In this document: positions 21,721 to 33,134 of the stretch, in pieces
Numbering within the stretch: position 1 is the first letter of the stretch
Layout: each line of letters opens with the position of its first letter
Position numbers and translations under genes: made by a program
Origin: Zygophlyctis sp. KS116
Lineage: Eukaryota > Chytridiomycota
DNA length: 39,922 bases
Direction: 5' to 3'
Assembly (NCBI GenBank): GCA_054661495.1
Contig: BAAFSQ010000077.1
Coordinates: 1-39,922, forward strand
The notes under the pieces: generated by a model
The model's database searches: none
Seen by the model: the letters and a program-made list of their open reading frames with translations, nothing else
What the model was told of the DNA's origin: nothing

Positions 21721-23913
21721 ATGAATAATCGTGATATAAGACCAGAAATCAATATATTTTGGCCGTTGGGCCTTTCTCATAAATCTGGATTTTTGTATGG
21801 ATGGATCGTTGAAAACTGTTGGATTGTTTGTTGTGTTGGGCCGTTGAGAGACTTGGAATTTCAATTGTCGGTTATCGGCTCACTAAATTACAATGAAAAG
21901 AGATCATCCAAGGATTGGATAGATTTAATAACTGTTGGATCTTGTCCTCAAATCAAAAATAACTTTACCGGAAGCGATTTGCAGTTTATATTGTATCATA
22001 GGCCACGATCGTATTTACAATATCTTTCAATCGACGAATTAAGCTTAAATCTGCTCTCAAAGGCTGAAACTTTCACTAAAAATGATATTCTCAAGGATAA
22101 TGTTAGTGCGCACATCAAATATCCACAAGAGTACAAATGCGTGAATATGGAGAAAATACTGGATTTGGTAAGAATTTAAACTGAATTTATTCAAGATTAA
22201 TCAGAGTAAACAGACGGAACAGATACTATTTCCTTCTACATTTTCATTGTTTATCAGATCCTTTAAAAGGATGAATAAGACTGGGAATCTTATTTGTGCT
22301 CTAGGATGGTACGCCATATGTCTAATAAGTCTATTTATAAGGATTCTAAATGGATGGATTTTATTTATTTTAAATGCAGAAATATTTTATGGTTATTCTT
22401 TAGTAAGAGTATCTGCGACATGTAAGTAGTTGATCTAAATCTTTTAGTTCAACAATTGGCGCAACGATTGGAACAAATGACATTTTGGCCATGGCAATAT
22501 TGTCTTTGGAGAATGGCTGGTAATAAAAAAACAATGTCGGCTCAAGCAAAATATATTGGGTTTTATAACTTGATTTGGTTGATTGGAAATGATTTGATTC
22601 TGGGATTTTCAATTGCTGGTTTAATATCACGAAATGAATCAATGTGTAATCATATTTTTAGTCTATGGATTAAAGTATATATTCAAATCTAATTGTTAGA
22701 AATATGTTACAAGTGATTTGAAAAATGCAATTATTTGGTTAATGGGATGGCCTGCTGGATTGAAATTGAATAAGGAATTGAATGTATTCTTGGGTAAATA
22801 GATAGTTTTAAAAAGATAGGTGATTTCTTTCTTTGGCTTATCAATCTTTCCCAAGGTAAATTACAAAAGATTGATTTTTAGTCATTTTATTTCAAATTCT
22901 GCAACATTTTCCATACTTTTTAAAATGTGTTGTATTTGGAAGATTTTTAGGTGCCTCTTTTATTCTGTCAGTATTTTCAGACTTGATCACTGTAACAACG
23001 TTTCATTTGAATTCTTTTTATGCAATCTCAAGCAAGATTTATCGATGGCAGTTATCTATAATTATTTCTTTATTTACAGTATTTAGAGGTATCATTTAAG
23101 AGATTAATGAATAGGAAGGCGTAATAATGTATTAAGAAACAGAATAGATTCTGCAGAATATGACTTGGATCAACTGATTTTGGCGGCATTGTTTTTCACG
23201 GTGCTAGTTTTTCTGTTTCCGACAGTTGCGGTCTATTATATTCTGTTCAGTGTTTGTAGAGTTGGTATTATCTTTTTTCAAGCCTTTCTTGAAATCCTAT
23301 TGGCTCTTTTGAATCATTTTCCATTATTTAGTATTCTGTTGCGATTCAAGGATCCTTATCGTGTTTCTTCTGGAATTGGCTTTGAATTGTACGATCCTCA
23401 AACGGACAGCCTTGCTTTTAACATTTTGGATTATCTCAGTTTTCCAAAACTAGAAAAGGACAAGAATTATAATCCAACAATCAAGAAAAGGGGTCGATCA
23501 CATACAAGAGGAAAAAATATACTTAAACAAGATTCTACCGTTATTAAAGAAATCAAATTAAACACATCATACCTGATCATGAAAGTAAGACAATAATCTA
23601 AATATTAGAGCGTTCCTATTACTTTTTCCTCAATATTTTACCAATATCAATACTTGGCAAATGTGTAAGTCCGAAATAATTTATAAAAATAGGATAATTA
23701 CAAATTACTTTACAAAAGCCAACTTTTCCTCAATACTATTTGGAGACAACCTTCGATACCTTCGTCATTTAAATGTATTAATTACAGTAATTCTAAACAT
23801 AGTATCCTTCTATTCCAAGTGAAAAGAATCACCAATTACCAGAGATTACAACCTTGTGGAACTTTTACTTGAATTTACCAAACAAACTCTCAAACAAGCC
23901 AAAATCAAATTAA
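21721..23913 (+). CDS. PIGQ: Gpi1/PIG-Q subunit of the GPI-GlcNAc transferase complex
   Basis: Starts at ATG 21721 (NIFWPLGL follows, as in the Gpi1 N-terminus). At least eight 24-28 nt introns were placed by frame. Family hallmarks in order: ATFQQLAQRLEQMTFWPWQY, GFYNLIWLIGNDLILGF, LMGWPAGLKLNKELNVFLG, LRNRIDSAEYDLDQLILAAL followed by long membrane helices. The protein belongs to the ER complex that makes GlcNAc-PI, the first step of GPI-anchor synthesis, which fits the GPI-anchored proteins predicted nearby. The C-terminus lies in two small exons after 23590 (SVPITFSSIFYQYQYLAN, SSILFGDNLRYLRHLN) and ends at TAA 23911-23913. That stop overlaps the stop of the opposite ZNG1-like gene. Confidence 0.87.
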
Positions 23914-24949
23914 TTCCTGCAAGATTTAATAAAAGATTCCGCCAGTAACTTTTTATCTAAATTCTTTCCAATAAATACCAATTTTGATTCCCTTTCCTCA
24001 TCTTTCCATAAACTTCCCTGTTGCTGATCGTACAATTCCCTTACACCTTGAAAGATTATCTTGTTGTCTGAATCTTTAGAATTTATAAGCATTTTAAGCC
24101 TAAATATTTCCATTTCTTCAAAACAAGAACCATCAATGACTTTTTCCCATAATAAATCTCTAATCCAAATATCAATTTTATCAGTATTAAACTCCCCTTG
24201 TAAACTAAATGCAATTGTAACTACTAAACTATCAAAATGATTTACAGTCGTTGGAACTTTTTGAATTTCATCTTCTGTTCTTTTATCAAAAGAATGAATA
24301 TTTAGAACAAAATCAATTGAGACATTTGATCTTGTACACGTCTGTATTATAGCAGAACCATTTATAAGAGAAATTTTCTCCTTTATCCCTTGTAATTGAT
24401 CCAAATCTACCAAATCCATTTTATTTAGTATAATCCTATCAGCCAATGCAACTTGTTTAACTGCTTCATTGACTGCATTATCTGGTTTCTGAATTTCTAA
24501 ATATTCTAAAATGTATTTTGAGTCTACTACTGTTACTATTCCATCTAAATAAACTGAACTTTGTAATTCATCATCCAACCAAAACATTTTAGCAATCGGA
24601 CCTGGATCCGCGAGTCCATTTGTTTCTAATCTAGAATTAAATAAAATGTAAATTACAATATTGCATCAAACGATCCATCTTTTTCTAATATTTTCTCTAC
24701 AGCCAATACGCCATCTTCCTTTACCGAACAACATAAACAACCATTTTCCAATTCCAACCATTCTTCAAAAATTGCATCCTTCTTCTTGACCAAACTCTTA
24801 TCGATCCCAGCGGCCTCTCCAAATTCATTCAATAATACAGCGATTTTTATGCCATGCGTCCCATTTAAAAGATTAAGAATTAAAGTAGTTTTACCAGACC
24901 CTAAGAATCCAGTTATCAATGTAATTGGAACTTTTTTCTGATTCATCAA
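23910..24949 (-). CDS. ZNG1: COG0523-family zinc chaperone GTPase (ZNG1/CBWD-like)
   Basis: Two exons joined by a 26-nt intron near 24630-24655 (DAIL to LETNGLADPGP). Visible motifs are the Walker A GFLGSGKTT, the metal-binding GCLCC, ETNGLADPG, the guanine motif NKMDL and a C-terminal domain ending near FIGKNLDKKLLAESF. It matches ZNG1/CBWD, which hands zinc to methionine aminopeptidase 1. The N-terminal CPELVPI-type motif of the animal protein is not seen: the G domain starts about six residues after the Met I use (24949). An acceptor-like ATATAG just upstream leaves room for an unseen first exon. The stop TAA (23912-23910) and the PIG-Q stop share the palindrome TTAA. Confidence 0.88.
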
Positions 24950-25264
24950 CGATTCCTGATCCTATATCGACGCTTGATGCTTTCCAACTCCTCCTACTCT
25001 ATGATGACGCCATCCTACGCTGTCCCCTACTTGATCCATCCACCAATATCCCCTTGAACTGTCCGTCGATGGTCAGCCATGACACTGAACCTGAACCCCT
25101 TTGATTTGTTTATAGTTTCGGACAAGTTTTGCTTTAGTTTCGGACAAGTCTTGAGTTAGTTTCGGACAAGTCTTGATACAGATCTAACAAGTTTCGGAAA
25201 TGTTCAAAAGTACGGAAATTAGGAGGAATACCAAGTAATTTACAATCAAATCACAAAACTCAGA
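24950..25264. promoter_or_regulatory. Divergent intergenic region (315 bp) between ZNG1-like and LRR genes
   Basis: The left 160 bp are richer in GC than most gaps here and contain only a short minus-strand frame beginning MADHRRTVQGDIGGW. It might be a first exon of the ZNG1-like gene, but I could not join it convincingly. The right part holds the 22-bp tandem repeat described separately. No RNA gene seen. Confidence 0.4.
25113..25178 (+). repeat. Three 22-bp tandem repeats with TAGTTTCGGACAAG core
   Basis: Copies begin at 25113, 25135 and 25157, each TAGTTTCGGACAAG plus a variable TTTTGCTT/TCTTGAGT/TCTTGATA. A degenerate fourth (AAGTTTCGGAAATG) follows near 25187. The array ends about 90 bp before the LRR gene start, so it is probably a promoter element. 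The same core, inverted, occurs at 21648-21658 and near 37430-37455 in other divergent promoters. Confidence 0.6.
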
Positions 25265-26843
25265 ATGGGAACCTCTCAGAGCTCAATTACAAATCTAAAT
25301 TTATCAAATTCAAACTTGTCCGAATTTCCAAAAGTTAGTAAAATAGTTGAATCATTGAATTTATCTAATAATGAATTATCTACACTCTCTAGTCTTCGAG
25401 GTATTTTTTTAATATGGTTTAATTATTGTAGAATATCAAATGCTTTTCAATCTAAATTTAACGGGAAATAAGTTGGATGCTATTCCTCTTCTTCCGATTT
25501 CGATATCTTCACTATATGCTTCTAGAAATAGGTTATTCTTGTCTAGTTTGACTCATTTGGGGGATTTGGAAAGATTAGTAATATTGGATTTATCTCAGAA
25601 TGAATTAGAGTAATTTAAAATTGTTTTTAATATTAGGGATTTACCATGTTCTTTAAATGGATTGGTACAATTGAAATTCTTGTATTTAAGTGGAAATAAT
25701 TTCCATTTAGTTCCAAGAGTTATTTTTAAACTATATTCTTTACAGGTTTTAGATTTGTCATCTAATCTATTACAAGTATTGGAAGAGGATGTGGGTGGTT
25801 TAGAAAACTTGAAGGTATTTTTACTAAATTTAAAAAGAGGAATTATATATAAACAAGAATAAGATTCAAAAAATTACAGAATCAATAGGGAAATTAAGGA
25901 ATTTACAAGTCATGAATTTAAATCAGAATTTTTTAAAGTTTTTGCCAGATTCAATAGGATTTTTAGAGAAATTAAAGGATTTGGATATTTCAGATAATAG
26001 AGGCATAAAGAATTTACCAAGTACAATGTCACAATTACATGATTTATCTAAACTTGATATTTCAAGGACAGGATTTCCAAAATTACCAACTTCAATTGGA
26101 AATTTAAATGATTTAAAGGAATTTACTTGTAGAGATTTACTCTTGGCTGATAAAAGGCTTGATTTAAAGGTTTTAGAGTCTTTGGAAAAATTAGATGTTC
26201 GAGATTTGGGATTAGAGAAATTCCCAGAAACTTGTACTACTCTTTCAAAAATCAAATTTTTAAATGCCAAAAATAATAGTCTTGTAGAGGCTGAAATACC
26301 GATTGGGATTAGTAAATGGAAGGATTGTGTATATTTAAATTTGGCGTATGGTATTAATCCTTAAAAATATTAGGAAAAATAAGTTTTCTGGGATTTCATC
26401 AAGTATTTTTGGTATGACTAGATTAGTAGAATTGGATCTTTCAGACAATAATATCGAAATTATTCCAGATGAAATATCGAATTTGGAAAATCTAACAAAA
26501 TTATTTTTAAACCATAATCAGATTTCTAAACTGTCTAAATCATTGGGGTAATTCAATCTTTTAATTTGCTAACTCAAGAAATTTAAAGTTTCTAACAACA
26601 TTGGAATTAAGGGAGAATAGGATACGTGAAATTCCTTTAGATGTATGTAATTTAAGGAATTTGATTAAACTGGATTTATCAAATAACTTGCTAACAAACG
26701 TTCCCCAGGACCTTACTTTAATGACAAATTTAAAGATTTTAGATCTCAAAGGAAATAATTTTGATGATCCTGATATTCAAGTCAATTTAAGGAAATCTCT
26801 ACCTACACTACTGACATATTTATCGAAAAGGCAGGATAACTAG
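25265..26843 (+). CDS. N-myristoylated leucine-rich-repeat protein (SHOC2/Ras-suppressor type)
   Basis: The N-terminus MGTSQSSI is a good N-myristoylation signal (Gly2, Ser6). The rest is a chain of about 15-18 leucine-rich repeats of the plant/SHOC2 type (LDLSxNxLxxLPxxIxxLxxL), for example FLYLSGNNFHLVPRVIFKL and LDLSDNNIEIIPDEISNL. It ends LTYLSKRQDN at 26843. Introns of 25-31 nt fall inside repeats, and removing them restores the repeat spacing (for example LKELYINKNKIQKI across the intron after 25816). It has no other domain. A membrane-attached scaffold is inferred from topology. Confidence 0.8.
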
Positions 26844-26894
26844 AAACTTTCAAGTAATTGTAACAAAAATTAAAATTATTGTAAAATATAAAAT

Positions 26895-27961
26895 CTATTC
26901 TTCCTTCTCTTCTTCTAATTGAAACTTGAAATATTCTGGATCAAATTTTTGTATTCTAACATACCCATCTTCTCCACCAGATGCAAATTCCATTCCATTT
27001 GGATGGAAAGCAATCGTATTAATGGGACCAAAATGACCCTTTAGTCTAGCTATTTCATCTTCAAATATTTTATGAAAAAATCTAAATATTAAATCTTGGA
27101 AACCACCTTGCGTCAAACTTTTCCTGTTTTGCAGAAGTTGTAGTAACTGCCATTGCATCTTGACCACCACCTAGAATAATCTAATCCATTAATCATTTTT
27201 AAAAACCTTACATGAGGTAAAATTGGAGACATTGCAGCAGAATTAACTGGTCTTTCAGTTGAAAAAGTTTTTAAAACCTTTAATGTTTCTGTTTCCCATA
27301 TTATAGCAGTATGATCTTTTGATGAAGTAATAAAATGACTTTGATCTTTACTAAATTGCATATCTGTGATAGTCCCATTGTGCTCTTTTGCATAATTTAA
27401 CTTTTCTCCAGTCTATTAAATTTAATTTCTTTTTCAAAATCCTACTTTAGCATCCCAAACTGTTATACCCCCATCGTCGTGCCCAGTATAAATCATTTCA
27501 TTTAATCCAACCCAAGATCCTGTCGTTGCTTTACTTCCTGAAATAGTAATCACTTGAAGTGGTTGATCACTAAAATCAGTCAATGAAATAATAAAAATCT
27601 TTGACAAATGCCCCATTGTAGCATCAGTAATATAAAATCCCAACTGATCTCCCATAGAAATCCCAACAACTCTTACAGCAGTTTTTGTTTCCCATTTAAA
27701 AATACATTTTCCATTAGACACATTCCATAATCGGCATGAATTATCTGCAGATCCAGTCATCATTTTACTAGAATCAAAAGAAATATCAAGATCCCAAACA
27801 GTTCCTGCATGGCCAACAAATGTTCCTAATCTTTCGCCGTTATCCGAAAACCAAACGGACGGTTGATTATCTTTAGAAATAGAGAATAATAGATCCCCAA
27901 GGCTGTTATACTTTACTTTAGTTAGCGATCGCTCATGTCCAGCCAACAGAATTGGTTTCAT
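26895..27961 (-). CDS. EIF3I: Translation initiation factor eIF3 subunit i (WD40)
   Basis: Starts at ATG 27961 with [19 protein letters not shown], the eIF3i N-terminus. Seven WD40 blades follow, including [40 protein letters not shown] and the C-terminal [17 protein letters not shown] and [17 protein letters not shown]. Short introns were placed near 27416-27445, 27180-27212 and 27066-27100. It belongs to the eIF3 complex on the 40S subunit. It is head-to-head with the SAM carrier gene, with only 44 bp between start codons. Confidence 0.93.
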
Positions 27962-28005
27962 TCTTTTCTTCCTCCTCGGCCTTCCCCTCTATTGACATAC
28001 TGTTG

Positions 28006-28845
28006 ATGGAGTCTCATGCATTGATAGCAGGAGGCATTGCCGGAATGTCGGTTGATCTTATTTTGTATCCGATCGATACTATAAAGACAAGGTAATCATC
28101 TCTTATAATTCTAGATTGCAATCAGTCAATGGCGTCAAAGTTTGTAATAAGAAATTATACTCTGGAATATCATCGGTCTTGGTGGGATCAGTTCCGTCGG
28201 CTGCATTGTTTTTTGGGACTTATGAATATACTAATAAGATTAATCATTCATCATCGAGGATTTTACAACATATGATTTCTGCATCTTTGGGTGAAATTGT
28301 GGCTTGTTTGATTAGAGTTCCAACAGAAGTTGTTAAACAGAGGATGCAGACAAGTGTTTATTCGAGTTTTAGAGGAGCGGTCGGAAGTATTTATAGGAAT
28401 TCAGGGATTATGGGATTTTATCAGGGATTTTATATGACGATATTTAGAGAAGTATTTGATTTTACTTTTAAATTTTAGATTCCATTTACTTGCATACAAT
28501 TTCCTTTATACGAGTTTTTAAGAGGGGAATGGATGATGAAATTTGGGGATATGCCGAATGCATTTGAATCTGGGATTTGTGGATCAGTTGCAGGTGGAAT
28601 AGCTGCAGGATTAACAACGCCTCTAGATGTTGTAAAGACACGAATTATGCTCTCAATGGTAAACAAGATTATAATAATTATAGGAAAAACCAAGGATTTT
28701 TTCAATGTTTTATAGTATATATAAAAAAGAAGGGATGACATCTTTTTTTAAAGGATTGGGACCAAGAGTTTGTTGGATATCATTGGGTGGTTTTATATTT
28801 TTAGGTGCATATCAAGGAGTTCGAGATTTTATAGATTTACGCTAA
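28006..28845 (+). CDS. SLC25A26: Mitochondrial S-adenosylmethionine carrier (SLC25A26/Pet8 type)
   Basis: ATG 28006 starts [21 protein letters not shown] 23-nt intron at 28092-28114 and two further small introns give three mitochondrial-carrier repeats. The signature motifs are [16 protein letters not shown] and PLDVVKTR. The stretches [16 protein letters not shown] and [16 protein letters not shown] are characteristic of the SAM carrier, which imports SAM across the inner mitochondrial membrane in exchange for SAH. Its last 9 bp (stop TAA 28843-28845) overlap the end of the opposite glomulin-like gene (stop at 28837-28839). Confidence 0.9.
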
Positions 28846-30254
28846 TAATTCATTTAAATTGAAAATTAAGAGATGGCATTCAAGAGATTCATCATTCTGG
28901 CAGCATTTTTGAATACAATTTCCTAAATTTTGTAGATTTAGAGATATTTTTGACAATTCAATGAGATTTTTCATTTTTAAGAATTTTAGTAAATTTAGAA
29001 TGTGAGAAATGACTTTAATACGATCTTTAAACAGTTCATTATTATTCATGATGTGATCAGAGTCTAGAGAGTAGATACTTGAATTGATATTTAGCAATTT
29101 TTGAGAAATTATAGAGTCGTAGAATGGAGTTTTAATGATTTCAGAATCTGTACTTTTAGAGATCAAATCTTTAAGTAATTGTAGCCCTGCTGTAATAACA
29201 CTTGATATAGGAGCATTAAGCATTTCTGTTAATACAATTTCAACTTGTTGATTGGATAGTCTATTAACCCATTTCTGAAATATTTTCCATGAATTAATTC
29301 GATCTTTTAGATTTGAATTACTGATCATCGATGTTAGCCATGCCTTTTATTAGGAATTTTAGATTACCCTTATTAATTTCTCTAAATCAATAGAGTCAAT
29401 CTCTTTATCATTTCCATCGTCAATCTTGTCTAAAGCAATCTTTATAAATCCAGAATTATGACTTTCAAATACTATAGATAAGTCAGATATATCGTAGTTT
29501 AAATTCAAGATACGTATCAATGAAAAAAATCGCAAATGTACGGAATCCACCACTCCATTGTTTAAAAAAACCAAGATATTAGATTCAGAAAGCTCCAACA
29601 AGTTTACAATTTGATAAATCTTTTCTTGTTTTTGATAAAGTATTCCATAATCATAAAACTTGAGTAATGAAGTTATCCACTTTGCAACAAATGAAACTCT
29701 TGCAATCCATAAATTTAAAAACAGTTGCAATTTAGCATTTGATTGTTGAATTTTACAAGGAGAGAGAATCCAATGTGCCGATTCAAAGCAAAATGTACTA
29801 ATGAATCCATTTATCCGTTCAATGTCTTTGGCATTACTAGCCTGATCAAACCAAACCAATCCTTTTTCAATTAGTAGAGTTAACGCTTCCAATTCATAGC
29901 ATATCTTATCTGGATTTACTTTATATTTAAGTACTACAGTTTAAAAATGTATTAATTCTTACCGTCCAAATATAGATTTCCATAATGTATGATCAATGGC
30001 TGATTTTGCGATTCCTCATAATCTAGAGCGGATAGAGCTTCAATACAACACATTATCATTTCTTTTGGGCTTGCATTCATTGCCAAATACTTTAGAATTT
30101 CAATCGCTTGAGGATCTTCAAGTCTTATTAAAGGAACCAAACGCTCTGCAACAGCCCAACCATTCTCTGCTAATTCCGGATGATTGGCGATTGATCGCAG
30201 AGTATCATGATTATTACAAGATTCGAAATCTCTTAAAAGATGTTTCAAATTCAT
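28837..30254 (-). CDS. Glomulin/Ybp-like helical protein
   Basis: Three exons (30254-29950 region, 29920-29364 region, 29340-28837) joined by introns of 29 and 24 nt. The whole protein is alpha-helical without a catalytic motif. The N-terminal [17 protein letters not shown] and [15 protein letters not shown] segments resemble the glomulin/Alf4/Ybp1 family, and [18 protein letters not shown] fits its C-terminal half. Glomulin inhibits cullin-RING ligases by covering RBX1; yeast Ybp1 acts with Yap1. The start ATG (30254-30252) overlaps the stop TGA of DDX52 (30253-30251), so its mRNA must begin inside the DDX52 coding region or be bicistronic, unless a later Met is used. Confidence 0.62.
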
Positions 30255-31919
30255 TCCTTTATATTTTTCTTTTTAGAATCTGAAACGATTTGTCTCATCC
30301 TTGCATTCTTTTTAAGATCATACTGACTGATCTGATGAATTGGTTTTCTCTTGAGTGGAGCTTTCCTTGCCATTTTCTTTTCATTCTTTGACGGTTTCTT
30401 TAAATTAAGCATCCAGTCGGGAATATCACATCCAGACTGTTTCATGACATTGACAATTGTTTTTAAATATGGTAAATCATCCTTTGTAAAATAAGTAACT
30501 GCTTCACCATTTCTACCTGCTCTTCCGGTTCTACCAATTCTATGAATATAACTCTCTGCAGTTTGAGGAAAATCATAATTGATGACGAGATTTACTCCTT
30601 TGAAATCTATACCACGAGCCATTAATTCAGTTGTGATAAGTACCCAAATTTTACCACTTCTAAAGTTTGAAATAATCAAATCACGCTGTGCTCTACTTCT
30701 TCCAGAATGAATTACATCAACATTAATACCATCATAGATTAATTCTTTAAAGAGATCTCGTGCTCTATCAATAGATTGAACAAATAAAAGAACAGGAGGT
30801 TTCATTCCTTGTTGAATCAATTGACGAATAGCAATGATTTTTCCTTCTTCTTGTCCTACATATAATAATTTTTGTGTAATCGAACTTGTTGCAGCATTTT
30901 TTGCACCAATTACGATTCTTATTGGATCCTTCATAAAAGTATTTGCTAATTCTTCTACTCCAGATGATATAGTTGCACTAAACAGAGCCTTTTTAATTTT
31001 AGGACAAGTACAAGCAGCAAGTATTTCATCTACTTGATCAAGAAAGCCAATTTCCAAAAGTTTATCAGCTTCATCTAGTATAATATGAGATGCATTATCT
31101 AATTTGAGATATTCTTGCTGAATCGCATGAACTAATCTTAAAGGAGTAGAAATCAGAATATCTAAAAGATAAATTTTCCATTTTTAAAAATACCGTAATG
31201 TTTTAAAGAATCAGCCACTTGACTTGATTGAGCATTTGTAGCTTTACTTAAAACACAAATCTTGAATGGTTTTCCAACACTTAATTTGAGTATTTCCCTA
31301 TGAATCTGATTTGCCAATTCTCTTGTTGGAGATATAATCACTGCCCTAAAGCCTTGTTTCTCTGGACCTTTTAAATCTGCCAATATTGGTATTAAATATG
31401 CCAATGTTTTACCAGATCCTGTTGGAGCACAAGCAATTACTTCTCTACCATGAAGCATAATTGGAATTGCTTGCATTTGAATCGGTGTTGGAGCTGAAAA
31501 TGACTTTAAAACATTTTTCTTGATGTATGATTTGAATTTAAACCTATTTTTTAACTTTAAAACCATACTTTTCAAACAATTGACCAAATGATGAGAATGG
31601 ATATGGAACATCATTCCCATAAACTCTAATTTTGTATATTTTTCTAAATCTACCGACTTGATCATCATTTCCCAGTTCAACTTTTTCCTCTTGTAATCAG
31701 AATATTTAAAAATGAATTACCTTGATCATTAACTTTCTGATCATTAAAAGTCTTTAAAGTCTTGATCTCTGCATCTTTGCCATCATTAAAAAAATCCAAC
31801 TCTGGACTCAACACATTTGAAACGATTGGCAGACTACTACTTGATGCTTTTTCTGCATTAGATGCTATTGATGCATTATTGAATTTTATCCCAGTTCCTA
31901 GTATTTTAAAGATATCCAT
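30251..31919 (-). CDS. DDX52: DEAD-box RNA helicase Rok1/DDX52 type
   Basis: Start ATG 31919 gives MDIFKILGTGIKF, as at the N-terminus of Rok1/DDX52. Small introns fall near 31685-31715, 31535-31560 and 31164-31196. Motifs in order: a Q-motif (APTPIQMQAIPIML), APTGSGKT, PTRELANQ, an ILDEADKL box (one residue off the animal DESD), SAT, ARGIDF and HRIGRTGRAGR. The helicase helps early 40S assembly in the nucleolus. It ends with a lysine-rich tail. Divergent from PEX7 across 54 bp. Its stop overlaps the start of the downstream same-strand glomulin-like gene. Confidence 0.92.
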
Positions 31920-31973
31920 CCCAACGGTCAAGACTCGACGGCTAAAATTCTATGGCCAGACCTTGCACTCGAA

Positions 31974-32930
31974 ATGAACAGTCAAACCAACATAAAATAT
32001 AGTTTTTCTACTCCAGGATTTGCAGGGTATTCTGTTGTGTATAGTCCGTTCTACCCCGATCTACTAGCCATAGCCACTGGATCTAATTTTGGGATTGTCG
32101 GCAATGGAAAATTGTTTTTGGCCGGGGACAAGATCCCAGTGGAATTTGAAACTCAAGATGGATTGTTTGATGTTGCATTCTCTGAAATTCATGATAAACA
32201 ATTGGTGACCGGATCAGGCGATGGTTCTATTCTTCTTTGGGATTGGTCTCTGCCTGTATTTAATTTTTGATAATTTTAGAATTATCCAATTTCACTTTTT
32301 AGAGAACATACTCGTGAAGTCTTTTGTGTAAACTGGAATTTAATTCAGAAAAATCATTTTATTTCTAGTTCTTGGGATTCTACGATTAAAGTTTGGGATC
32401 CTCTAAATTCTAGTTCAATTTTAACTCTACAGGAACATTCAGGTCCAATTTATTCAGTGTCTTATTCTCCAAAATTATCTACAGTTTTTGCATCTGCGTC
32501 TGGTGATTCTAGTATTAAATTATGGGATGAAAGGTTGAATACAAGTTCAAGTACTTTTTTTGGTAATTCGGGGGAAATTTTATCAATTGATTGGAACAAG
32601 TATCAGCCAAATGTCTTGATTTCAGGCTCAGTAGATAAATCATTAAAAGTTTGGGATTTAAGAAATCCATCAATTCCAATCAGTAGTATACAAGGACATG
32701 ATTTTGCTATACGTAGAGTTAAATGCTCTCCTTTTTCTGGTAATATTGTAGCTACAGCTAGTTATGATACTACAATGAAATTATTTGATATATCTACTGG
32801 AAAACAAATCTTTGTTAATAATGCACATTCTGAATTTGTGTTTGGAATTGATTTCAACTTGTTTAGAAAGGGACTGATTGCTACTTGTGGTTGGGATGGA
32901 AAGACAATGGTTTTAGAGGTTCCCTGTTAA
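31974..32930 (+). CDS. PEX7: Peroxin-7, PTS2 receptor (WD40)
   Basis: ATG 31974; one 24-nt intron near 32256-32279; stop at 32930. The N-terminus FSTPGFAGYSVVYSPFYPDLLAIA followed by FGIVGNGKLFL is the PEX7 signature, and the C-terminus FGIDFNLFRKGLIATCGWDG also matches. Six to seven WD40 blades lie between. PEX7 carries proteins with the N-terminal PTS2 signal into peroxisomes, so this organism probably retains a PTS2 import route. Confidence 0.92.
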
Positions 32931-33032
32931 TTTAAAGTAGAGGCTGAAATGATTATATTTTATAATATTCAAATAAAAGTTTAATGTAGTAATCAATTCA
33001 CTTTTAAGTAAATATTAAATGATCCAGTATTG

Positions 33033-33131
33033 TTAGTCCCAAGGAGACGGTGCATCATAAGATGGAAGTCTCCCTGAAAATCTTGGTTGATCAGCTTCAG
33101 TCACTGTTTTATTTTGATATTTTAGTTGCAT
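33033..33131 (-). CDS. Possible short ORF, function unknown
   Basis: A 32-codon frame from ATG 33131 to TAA 33033, ending GRLPSYDAPSPWD, a composition that looks like protein and not random AT-rich sequence. It could be the last exon of a longer minus-strand gene, but I could not find a clean upstream splice. A four-codon ORF (MFRT) precedes it. I recognise no family. It lies in the 408-bp gap between PEX7 and the hydrolase gene. Confidence 0.3.
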   Translation of the reverse strand: MQLKYQNKTVTEADQPRFSGRLPSYDAPSPWD

Positions 33132-33134
33132 TAT

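Noticed and set aside
24950-25060. Minus-strand frame beginning MADHRRTVQGDIGGW as a gene or first exon
   Set aside because: It meets stops quickly, and no splice joins it cleanly to the ZNG1-like frame.
25113-25178. CRISPR-like array of 22-bp repeats
   Set aside because: Repeats are directly adjacent, only three in number, without spacers, in a eukaryotic promoter.
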